A stretch of 64,000 nucleotides of DNA, from positions 1-64,000 of the forward strand of contig CAMVEM010000001.1 in the NCBI GenBank assembly GCA_947166515.1. Reading direction: 5' to 3'. Under the pieces are notes generated by a model that worked only from the letters and a program-made list of their open reading frames with translations, was not told where the DNA came from and searched no databases. Made by a program: the position numbers and the translations under genes. Shown here one piece after another: positions 1-6,120 of the stretch. Source of the DNA: an uncultured Clostridia bacterium (GTDB lineage Bacteria; Bacillota; Clostridia; Oscillospirales; Ruminococcaceae). Positions within the stretch are counted from its first letter, which is position 1, and the number at the start of each line of letters is the position of its first letter.

Positions 1-486
1 ATCTGTGGGAACTCCGCATTCCGCGCACACTGCCGCGATAAGTTCGGGCGGCGTGACAGAAAGCGCTCTGACGGAAGCGGAGGGCTCCCTGTCGAATTTT
101 ACGCCTGCATCGAACCCGACTATCGAGACGATGTCCTTTCTTCTTGTGGAAAGTACCGGGTCGATGTAAAACCTGCCGAGCGGAACATCCTCAAATGTAT
201 CCTCCCCAGTGACTATGCCGTATGTGAGATCGGCGTATGCCCCGGCAAGATCAATCCCGAGCGCATCCGCAAGAAAAAAGCTGAATCTGAGCTTTGACAG
301 GCAGAAGGTACCGATACGGTATCTTCCGCTGCAAATCTCCTTTGTCAGCTTAAGAGTGTCCTTAACGAGGACGGTGTCATTTATCGCTATTTCCGTGCCG
401 CCGGAAAGCACGATCTTCCCGGTTATCCTGTCGGTACGCTTTCTGCTGCGTACCGCACTGAGATAGCTTTCAGTCACGCTGTACAT
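1..486 (-). CDS. Phage tail hub/baseplate-like protein (partial, runs off left edge)
   Basis: The open frame starts at an ATG preceded by GGGGGCGG and is still open at base 1, so only about 162 N-terminal residues are seen. It is not in the ORF track because it lacks a stop. The segment around 'VPLGRFYIDPV' followed by 'KDIVSIVGFDAGVKFDRE' resembles the N-terminal part of tail hub or minor structural proteins of Firmicutes siphoviruses, which often read 'PLGxFxV...xITAYDxxxKFDK'. It is last in the visible tail module, where hub/Tal genes normally sit. The family call is from memory of such proteins; the role in attaching a receptor-binding tip is inferred. Confidence 0.6.
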   Translation of the reverse strand, partial: MYSVTESYLSAVRSRKRTDRITGKIVLSGGTEIAINDTVLVKDTLKLTKEICSGRYRIGTFCLSKLRFSFFLADALGIDLAGAYADLTYGIVTGEDTFEDVPLGRFYIDPVLSTRRKDIVSIVGFDAGVKFDREPSASVRALSVTPPELIAAVCAECGVPTD

Positions 487-498
487 ACCGCCGCCCCC

Positions 499-864
499 TT
501 AATATTCAACGAGGCGGCAGCTTATCTCCCACCAGCTTGCCATCTCGCTTCCGTTCTGCTGCTGATAAAAATCCGCGCTTATACTCTCCGCGTACATATC
601 GCATTCGGTATATCCCGCCGAAGCCGGATCAAGCATACTTACGGAGAGAACCTCTCCGCCGAGCGCAGTATCCAGCGCTCCGAGCTGAGTCCCTGCGATC
701 TTCCATTTCACATTGCAGGTCTTCACGCCGCGCCTTATCCTGTTGCGGTGAACTACGCCTGTCTCATCATATCTGCCGCTGTCTGAGCTCATGATGTCCT
801 TTGATGTGACGGAATAGTAAGTCGGCGTCGGTAGCACAGTATTGTTTATTTTTATAAAATACAT
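499..864 (-). CDS. Small phage tail-module protein (DUF6711-like)
   Basis: 121 residues with a GGGAGAAAATT-ATG start. It has no signal peptide or membrane segment, and it contains a 'SSDSGRYDETG' loop and 'RGVKTCNVKWKI' strands. It lies between the tape-measure candidate and the hub gene, the position of distal-tail or DUF6711-type small proteins in lactococcal and clostridial siphophages. It may be a distal tail (Dit) analogue or an adaptor. Specific function unknown; that it belongs to the tail module rests on position. Confidence 0.5.
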   Translation of the reverse strand: MYFIKINNTVLPTPTYYSVTSKDIMSSDSGRYDETGVVHRNRIRRGVKTCNVKWKIAGTQLGALDTALGGEVLSVSMLDPASAGYTECDMYAESISADFYQQQNGSEMASWWEISCRLVEY

Positions 865-894
865 AATTTTCTCCCATATCCGGAATTCCGGACA

Positions 895-1410
895 TTATCT
901 GTCGAGTCCGTTCGTAATACGGTCTCTGCTCATAAAATACCGGTTCACCGATTCTCCGATCCTGTCGCCGTCGAGCTCGACCGATGTTGTGATCTCTATG
1001 GGGCGTCCGCTGTCCCGCAGGCTGCCGCTGACAGCTCCGACAACGGTATCCTCCGGGTCGAGCGAGAGCACGTTCGCAGTGCGCAGATTGGCGTTTTTGA
1101 AATTCTGCACTTCGGTGACCGACTGCACGGCATTTTTCGCAGCAGACTCTGACGACGTATTTTTCTGAGCGTTTCGCCTAATGAAGGACGGAAACTGCGG
1201 AATTGTCACCGATCCGCTATCATTTTTTGTATTGCCTCCGGACACCTCAGTTTCAACGTCAATGAGTCCTTTGAACGCCGATCTCACTTCGTTGCCGGCA
1301 GTCCTTGCGTATGTGCGGAGCTGTCCGAGCACCTTTATCGCGTTGGTCATACCGTTCACGAAATTATCCGAGTCTGCGGTTATCTTTATACTTAGTTCAT
1401 CTACTGTCAT
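895..1410 (-). CDS. Miniature tape-measure-like tail protein
   Basis: 171 residues, start supported by AAAGGAGAACAACC-ATG. The N-terminus 'VDELSIKITADSDNFVNGM' is of the type that opens many tape-measure proteins. The C-terminus 'PIEITTSVELDGDRIGESV' is like the end of the same family. The long central coiled coil is missing: usual lengths are above 600 residues. It follows the tail chaperone pair, exactly where the tape measure is expected, and overlaps the end of the frameshift product by 14 bases. No stop or frameshift interrupts it. Either an internal deletion joined the two ends, or it is a short tail-initiation protein. Confidence 0.5.
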   Translation of the reverse strand: MTVDELSIKITADSDNFVNGMTNAIKVLGQLRTYARTAGNEVRSAFKGLIDVETEVSGGNTKNDSGSVTIPQFPSFIRRNAQKNTSSESAAKNAVQSVTEVQNFKNANLRTANVLSLDPEDTVVGAVSGSLRDSGRPIEITTSVELDGDRIGESVNRYFMSRDRITNGLDR

Positions 1411-2094
1411 GGTTGTTCTCCTTTTTCCGGGGATCCGCCGTATATCCGTTCCTATCAGCCAGCCGCTTATTTATCTGACCGGCTATGTGCATCATATCAG
1501 CTTTTCCGCCGTCCGCCGGAACGCTGCGCCTTCCGAACGCAGCGTCCGGAGTCTGCGGGAATCTCTGCGGTGCGTTGAACGCAGCCAGAACGAGCGCGCC
1601 GATATTGAACGAAAGAAGCTCATACCCACGCGCCGCGTCCGCAGCCCGCCGCTTTCCCGCTTCGATCATCTCGCCGAGCTCGTATGCCGTAAGCTCCCAC
1701 ATACCGCGTATATCTCCCCCGTAAACAAGCGCTTCTCCGCGAAGCTTTTTTATCAGTTCCCGCGCTCCGGAGAAGCCTGACCGAAAAAACCGGAATTTTC
1801 AAGCGCCCCGGCAATTATCTTATTCAGCGAAGCTATCGTTCCACCCTCGCTGATGTAGTCGTCAATAAGGCTGTATGCGTCCTGCTTTGTGAATTCCGGC
1901 TTTAAGCTCTCGATCAGCGAGTACAGAAATTCCGAGACGATCTTTATCTCGTCGGATCTCTCTGCCGCCTTATATACCGACATTCCGAGGCGCTCCTCGA
2001 GTCTTGCCGCAGAAAGCGCCGAAAGTCTGAGCAGAAATATCTTTCCGCCCACGTTGAGCTCGGTATATGGAAGTCTTACTTTGCTGTCGTCCAT
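1397..2094 (-). CDS. Tail assembly chaperone, frameshifted long form (gpGT type)
   Basis: The second frame (1397-1702 in the ORF track, from an internal ATG) has no ribosome site of its own and is open upstream into the 3' end of the short chaperone gene. A perfect T-TTT-TTC heptamer lies in the zero frame at 1783-1789. A -1 slip there gives '...GF-F-RSGFSGARELIKK...' and continues through 'MWELTAYELGEMIEAGK' to the stop at 1397, about 232 residues in all. This arrangement between tail tube and tape measure is conserved in long-tailed phages. The frameshift product is inferred from the heptamer, the overlap and the gene order. Confidence 0.7.
1753..2094 (-). CDS. Tail assembly chaperone, short form (gpG type)
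   Basis: 113 residues, start GGAGGAAAATAAA-ATG. Mostly helical and soluble, with 'LSALSAARLEERLG' and 'YSLIDDYISEGGTIASLNKII', like short tail chaperones that coat the tape measure during assembly. It sits immediately after the tail tube gene (13-base gap) and carries the slippery heptamer near its 3' end. Most ribosomes would end at the TGA at 1753-1755; a minority would shift to make the long form. Confidence 0.7.
   Translation of the reverse strand: MDDSKVRLPYTELNVGGKIFLLRLSALSAARLEERLGMSVYKAAERSDEIKIVSEFLYSLIESLKPEFTKQDAYSLIDDYISEGGTIASLNKIIAGALENSGFFGQASPERGN
1783..1789 (-). promoter_or_regulatory. Slippery heptamer for -1 ribosomal frameshift
   Basis: Read on the minus strand the bases are T TTT TTC with the zero-frame codons TTT and TTC, which fits the X XXY YYZ rule. 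The slip leads into an open frame, whereas the zero frame ends 27 bases later at TGA-TAA. No clear pseudoknot was assessed. Confidence 0.7.
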
Positions 2095-2107
2095 TTTATT
2101 TTCCTCC

Positions 2108-2533
2108 TTAGCTGTCGGTGCTGTAAACGAGCGGAGTATTCGGTATCGACACTATGCTGAATTCCATTACACCGTCCGCATCCATTTTCTTTACTTTAGT
2201 GGCTACCTGACCGTTCCACGAGAAGTATGTCCCGTCGGGGAACACCACTCTCTGCGGCACCGAAGCGCCAGAGAGCTCGACAGCTCTCGCCGCTGCAAAT
2301 GCCGCCGCAGTCTGCCCTGCTGTGACATTCGGGTTCGTATCGCTGCTGTTATAATAAAAATCAAAGGTGAGATCATCGTACTTGTACAGTCCGGCAATAT
2401 ATCTGTGCGCCGTGTCAAGCAGATTTGTCACCTCTTTTTTCTCCCTTGTTCCGCCGAGCTCGGGAGTCGATCTGAGTCCGTAAAGGTTCTGCCCGTTGAG
2501 ATAATAGGCAGTTCCCGAAGAAAGCAGTTCCAT
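2108..2533 (-). CDS. Major tail tube protein
   Basis: 141 residues with a CAGGAGGAAAAACA-ATG start. It begins 'MELLSSGTAYYLNG', carries 'LTFDFYYNSSDTNPNV' and ends in a beta-rich stretch 'DGVMEFSIVSIPNTPLVY', as in the tail tube proteins of small siphoviruses from Gram-positive hosts. It lies directly before the tail chaperone pair, its invariant position. It should polymerise into the tail tube around the tape measure. The call rests on order, size and general likeness. Confidence 0.65.
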   Translation of the reverse strand: MELLSSGTAYYLNGQNLYGLRSTPELGGTREKKEVTNLLDTAHRYIAGLYKYDDLTFDFYYNSSDTNPNVTAGQTAAAFAAARAVELSGASVPQRVVFPDGTYFSWNGQVATKVKKMDADGVMEFSIVSIPNTPLVYSTDS

Positions 2534-2560
2534 TGTTTTTCCTCCTGTAATATTTTTCCG

Positions 2561-2625
2561 CCACCCCCAACCCCCTCCCCGTGGGGAGGGGGCTCTTTTT
2601 TTGTGGAGGGCTGCGCCCCACTCTG
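2561..2625 (+). repeat. C-rich hairpin repeat with T-run (family 1)
   Basis: CCCCCTCCCC and its complement GGGGAGGGGG form a strong hairpin followed on the plus strand by CTCTTTTTTT, then a second GTGGAGGGC/GCCCCAC hairpin. The T-run faces against the phage operon. The same two-hairpin unit recurs at about 16.3, 17.6, 35.5, 46.7, 53.1 and 61.7 kb, so it entered the phage genes from the host's repeat population. Confidence 0.7.
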
Positions 2626-2658
2626 CTTTTTACAGGGTGGGGTTACATTTAAACCCTA

Positions 2659-3015
2659 TCATATCGAGACGACTCTTCCGGTCTCCTCGTCTATGCCAAA
2701 ACGAAATCTCATACACACTCTCGGATATTTTTCATCCGTGATGAGCTGTGAAAAAGTCCGTCTCGCGCCTTTTTCCGTGAGTATCCGGCTCGCGGATACC
2801 GCGATATCACGCGCAGTCTGCGGGTCTTCGGCATAAACGTCTGCCTGTACGATTATGACGCTGTACCTGTCCTTTCCGCCAAGAACAACGGAGGCGGTAT
2901 TACCCGTCTCCGTTATCGTGATAAGCGGGAACGTCTCATTGCGCTCTGGGAACGCGAGCTCCGTTTCTGCCAGACCGCCGAGCAGCCACGCTATATCGGG
3001 TAAGATATCTTTCAT
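2659..3015 (-). CDS. Tail terminator / tail completion-like protein
   Basis: 118 residues, overlapping the preceding stop by four bases (translational coupling). The central beta-rich part 'YSVIIVQADVYAEDPQTARDIA' followed by a helix and 'RFRFGIDEETGRV' fits the tail completion fold found before the tail tube gene in siphoviruses. It would cap the growing tail and join it to the head. Recognised mainly by position, size and predicted pattern. Confidence 0.5.
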   Translation of the reverse strand: MKDILPDIAWLLGGLAETELAFPERNETFPLITITETGNTASVVLGGKDRYSVIIVQADVYAEDPQTARDIAVSASRILTEKGARRTFSQLITDEKYPRVCMRFRFGIDEETGRVVSI

Positions 3016-3323
3016 TTTCCGACACTTCCTCTCAGACAGGCGGACAGCACCAAAGGCGCCTGCGCCCTCGCATATTCGAGCGCATTGCCAAGAAAAGGCT
3101 TCGGACGCCTTCTGCTCCAGCCGAACTCGACTTTACCCGCATACGGCACGTTCGTCCATATCTTCGCCTTTTCGGTACCGGCAGCGCGGTCGGGGATCAT
3201 GGTAAGCGTGATGCTGCGCTTAAGCCTGCCCGTAACTACGGGACAGTGCTTCTTCGCGTGATCGTATGCCACCTTTCCGAGTTCCTTCACCACCGCGTTT
3301 ATCACTTCGTTATAATCTGTCAT
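3012..3323 (-). CDS. HK97 gp10-like head-tail protein
   Basis: I start this at the ATG at 3323, not the longer ORF at 3422, because CGGAGTTGTT precedes it and the longer start lies inside the neighbouring gene. The 103-residue product has 'HAKKHCPVVTGRLKRSI', the 'P..TG.L..S' signature of HK97 gp10-like proteins, and 'IWTNVPYAGKVEFG', also typical. It overlaps the gene before and after by four bases each, indicating coupled translation in the head-tail joining set. Confidence 0.75.
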   Translation of the reverse strand: MTDYNEVINAVVKELGKVAYDHAKKHCPVVTGRLKRSITLTMIPDRAAGTEKAKIWTNVPYAGKVEFGWSRRRPKPFLGNALEYARAQAPLVLSACLRGSVGK

Positions 3324-3613
3324 AACAACTCCGTTCTTGCCGATATGTGAGACGGATAGACCGCTACTTCGGTGACCCTGCTGTCGGGTGCATCCCCGAA
3401 TACACCCGCAAGGTCGCCGCACTTCACGCCCGCGTCACGGCGCAGTACGAGCACCGCGCCGGAATTCTCACGGCTCCCGCCGCGTTCGTCGGAAAGCGTG
3501 GTCTTATCCGGGAACACCTCCGCGTAAACGAATCCCACGGGTGAGGGCGTCACCTTTTTGCCGACATAGCCGCTGTCGGAAAGCGACGGCGAAAAGATAT
3601 TGACTTTCTTCAT
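3320..3613 (-). CDS. Head closure (stopper)-like protein
   Basis: The ATG at 3613, after GAGAGGTTC, is preferred over the longer ORF start at 3643, which would run into the upstream gene. The 97-residue product is beta-rich ('GFVYAEVFPDKTTL', 'GAVLVLRRDAGVKCGD') and sits between the connector and the gp10-like gene, the usual place of the head closure protein. Sequence alone does not prove the family. Confidence 0.5.
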   Translation of the reverse strand: MKKVNIFSPSLSDSGYVGKKVTPSPVGFVYAEVFPDKTTLSDERGGSRENSGAVLVLRRDAGVKCGDLAGVFGDAPDSRVTEVAVYPSHISARTELL

Positions 3614-3620
3614 GAACCTC

Positions 3621-3935
3621 TCAGTCAGCCGCATTGACAGCACCCGCCTTTCTCGGATAATTCTTGAGCCTTCGCTTCATATCGTCCGTAATGAGCGACG
3701 AGAACGACACCGAAATGCCGCCCTCGCCGCGCTTTGTCTCCCCCTCGTTACCGAGCCTGTTGAACATCATGACCGCAAGCTGAACTACCATATCGTTCAG
3801 CCTTTCCGGAAGCGTGTCCCTGCCGGTATAGTCGAGCAGCGTGTGCTCTGCCTGTTCAAGCAGTATCCCGAGCTTTATGTCTGATGTTTCATCATCCGGG
3901 GGAAGCATTATCCTCATAGCTTCGATGTTCGTCAT
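3621..3935 (-). CDS. Phage head-tail connector (gp6/adaptor-like)
   Basis: 104 residues, helical, with 'LLEQAEHTLLDYTGRDTLPERLNDMVVQLAVMM' (quoted in part) matching the general pattern of head-tail adaptor proteins that bind under the portal: a helix, a 'Y.gr...' turn, and a long helix containing 'V.qLAv...NR.g'. It follows the capsid gene by 13 bases. The ribosome site is weak (GGTGA), so coupling to the capsid message is likely. Its usual partner, the portal protein, is not in the window. Confidence 0.65.
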   Translation of the reverse strand: MTNIEAMRIMLPPDDETSDIKLGILLEQAEHTLLDYTGRDTLPERLNDMVVQLAVMMFNRLGNEGETKRGEGGISVSFSSLITDDMKRRLKNYPRKAGAVNAAD

Positions 3936-3948
3936 AGCGCGTCACCGA

Positions 3949-4800
3949 TCAGCCGTTGTTTTCCTCGGGCTCCTCACCGTCAAAGCATACCGCGACCGCC
4001 TTCTTTTTCTGATCGAAAACAAAGATGTCATGATAGAGCAGGCCTTCAACAAGTGTTCCGGCGATTCCGGGAGGATCACGGTGTATCTTGTATTCCTGGA
4101 GCTTCACGGGTGCGGGAGCGCACATCGGGTGAGTTATGATGAACGCGGTATCCTCAGGAAGTCTGCGCTTCGGAACAGCTATGATCGCCACGCCGTCACA
4201 GTCGCCTACCATGCCCTTGAATATCACTCTGTCCTGAGCGAGAGCAGTAGCCTTTGTAAATCCGCTGTCCTGCTTGAGCAGACGGATAAAGTCGTTCGAG
4301 CAGAACGCCACACGTCCCTCAACGGGAAATTCCTCGTCGGTGATCGCGGTGTTTGCTTCGACGAAGGTCTCATAAGCGTTCTCAGATGTGAGCTCGCGGT
4401 AGATCTTAGTGCCTGCCTTATCCGCAAGAACAGAGAAACGGTAGGTGTCTATTGCGGGGATTATCACCTGATCTATCTGTCTCTGGAGTGCCTTTCCGGC
4501 ATTTCTCACGCCCTCGGGCGAATCGGACTCGTATGTCTTGTCAATGGTGAAGGTGAACGCCTTCTGCTGTGTCATCTTCATCTCCTGAACAGTGTCCTCA
4601 AGCTCTGTGGGTGTGCCGTATCTGCTCATTCCCGCGGTGGGATCATAGTCGCCGAGCGGCGCGGTATCGAGCGAATATACCTTTACGGTACTCGCATTGC
4701 CGAACTCAACGTCATTGTTTGTGCCTGCTGTGGAAAGAAGTCCTCTTCTGATGACCTCGTCCACCTGTGTAGAATATTTTGTTGCAAGATTTACTGCCAT
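3949..4800 (-). CDS. Phage major capsid protein
   Basis: 283 residues, start AAAGGAGAAAAAACT-ATG. It opens 'MAVNLATKYSTQVDEVI', has an N-arm of 'TYESDSPEGVRNAGKAL' type and a central 'RVAFCSNDFIRLLKQDSGF' region, and ends in an acidic tail. This is the pattern of HK97-fold coat proteins found in Clostridia prophages downstream of a DUF4355 scaffold. The scaffold gene just before it supports the call. The frame is intact. Confidence 0.75.
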   Translation of the reverse strand: MAVNLATKYSTQVDEVIRRGLLSTAGTNNDVEFGNASTVKVYSLDTAPLGDYDPTAGMSRYGTPTELEDTVQEMKMTQQKAFTFTIDKTYESDSPEGVRNAGKALQRQIDQVIIPAIDTYRFSVLADKAGTKIYRELTSENAYETFVEANTAITDEEFPVEGRVAFCSNDFIRLLKQDSGFTKATALAQDRVIFKGMVGDCDGVAIIAVPKRRLPEDTAFIITHPMCAPAPVKLQEYKIHRDPPGIAGTLVEGLLYHDIFVFDQKKKAVAVCFDGEEPEENNG

Positions 4801-5144
4801 AGTTTTTTCTCCTTTGTTTCATTGTTTTTAGAACGAGACGCTTTAACACACCCTGTCAGAGGGGTTACGTTCCGCCTCTTCAAAGCGCCAACGGCGCTTT
4901 GATATTTTTTTGTGGGGCTGCGCCACACACCCCGCTGAACAACGTGAAAATAGGGGCTTTGCCCCTATAACCCTACCAGAGGGGCTGGCGCCACCCCTCT
5001 GGACTTCCGGCGCCAGCGTGGTCTGTCGGTCAGCCCTCTCTGTGGCTTTTGCTTTGCAAAAGCTCCACCTCGCCCGCTGCCGGGGAGATTACGCCGGACC
5101 CACTCGCGCTTCGCGCATTTTCTGCCAGATTGCGCTGCTGAATA
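4801..5144. repeat. Hairpin-rich intergenic stretch between scaffold and capsid genes
   Basis: No coding frame is convincing here. The stretch holds several GC-rich inverted pieces: GGGGCTTTGCCCC, a 'TTTTTTTGTGGGGCTGCGCC' unit like repeat family 1, and CTTTTGCTTTGCAAAAG. A capsid operon seldom has 340 untranslated bases here, so this looks like inserted host repeat DNA. It should still be transcribed with the phage genes. Confidence 0.6.
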
Positions 5145-5648
5145 TTAAGCGCCGTAAACTCCCAGCCCGTCCAGGAATGCGTCCTTCGCGCCGCCCGGAG
5201 CGAACTTCGGCGGGATACCTCTCATACGCTGATTTACCGCCGCTGTGAGCGATTCCTCAAATGCCCTGCCGACAATCTCCAGACTTCTGTCGCATTCATC
5301 TCTGCCGGAATAATCGAGGCATGCTGAAAGCTCCTTCGGAAGTCCCGCAGCGCTGAGCTTCTCCGCCGCCTCTGCGGCAAGCTCTCTCTTCGCAACAGCA
5401 GCCTCGCGCTCCGCAAGTGAACGTTCAAGCGTCTCCCTGCGGTGATCGTCGCGTTCACGCTCACTCATGGAAGCAAGCTTTTCCGCTTCGGCAAGTTTTT
5501 TCGCAAACTCCTCACGCTCGGCGACGAGAGCCTTTTCAAATTCTTCCTTAGTGTAGAGCTTTTCTTCCGTCACTGTCTCCCCGGCATTTTCGGACACGGT
5601 CTCCGAGCCGATTATTTCCTCACCCTGCGCAATTTCATTTTCCTGCAT
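5145..5648 (-). CDS. Phage capsid scaffolding protein (DUF4355-like)
   Basis: The ATG at 5648 follows AGAAGGTGTGTTG and is preferred to the ORF-track start twelve codons earlier. The product is 167 residues, acidic at the N-terminus, with a long charged coiled coil ('EEFEKALVAEREEFAKKLAE') and 'SMSERERDD' near the middle, the signature pattern of DUF4355 scaffolds ('ms..ek...'). The C-terminal 'PPKFAPGGAKDAFLDGLG' is a typical capsid-binding tail. It is the first phage gene on the minus strand; nothing phage-like lies upstream. Confidence 0.75.
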   Translation of the reverse strand: MQENEIAQGEEIIGSETVSENAGETVTEEKLYTKEEFEKALVAEREEFAKKLAEAEKLASMSERERDDHRRETLERSLAEREAAVAKRELAAEAAEKLSAAGLPKELSACLDYSGRDECDRSLEIVGRAFEESLTAAVNQRMRGIPPKFAPGGAKDAFLDGLGVYGA

Positions 5649-5954
5649 CAACACACCTTCTTTCTTTTGCAGACTGCAAAACAAAAGCGCCGTACATCCT
5701 GTGACATACAGCGCATATAAAAAGGTCAGCCGGAATTACTTTTCCGCATCTGACCTCAGTTTATATATTATCACGTTTTTTACGGACATACAAGGACATG
5801 TTTTTCCTGACGTATCCTGACCGCCCGGTTGAAAATGTAGAAACCGGTTGAAAGAAATGTTGAAAGCGTTGAAAACTCCTTTTCTCCGTCCGATCCGCCG
5901 GAACACAGTTGGTAAAAGTGCTGAAAACAGATGCTCCATACTTGCACAAATGAT

Positions 5955-5980
5955 ATAAAAAAAGGCGTGGGAGCGCCTAA
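5955..5980 (-). terminator. Orphan rho-independent terminator
   Basis: On the minus strand AGGCG-CTCCCA-CGCCT is followed by TTTTTTT. No minus-strand gene lies upstream within the window before the divergent kinase gene, so it may have ended a lost phage gene or it blocks antisense transcription. Confidence 0.55.
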
Positions 5981-5995
5981 TATGTATCGGCGATA

Positions 5996-6024
5996 TTGAC
6001 TTTTAATTTACGTTTTGTTATAAT
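5996..6024 (+). promoter_or_regulatory. Promoter of the Ser/Thr kinase gene
   Basis: TTGACT, a 17-base spacer and TATAAT, about 97 bases before the kinase start codon. Confidence 0.75.
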
Positions 6025-6120
6025 AAAAATAGTGTTCTATAGGCTATACACTTTTCTGAGGGATCCGGAGCGGCATAACAGCTGCGATATACATACCGGC
6101 TTCCCGGAACGGAGGAAAAA

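Larger units (their letters stand above)
5649..6120. other. Prophage edge and promoter region, no gene
   Basis: The listed ORFs here (5736-5939, 5761-5949) lack ribosome sites and recognisable sequence. The stretch holds four GTTGAAA copies (5828, 5847, 5859, 5868), a minus-strand terminator at 5957-5978 and the promoter of the kinase gene. Terminase and portal genes, expected upstream of a scaffold gene, are absent. Confidence 0.7.

Noticed and set aside
1748-1754. Second slippery-looking A AAA AAG run near the chaperone stop
   Set aside because: It lies in the already shifted frame, after the zero-frame stop, so it cannot produce the long form.
5736-5949. Two overlapping minus-strand ORFs beyond the scaffold gene
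   Set aside because: No ribosome sites, overlapping frames, no family likeness, and the GTTGAAA array lies within them.
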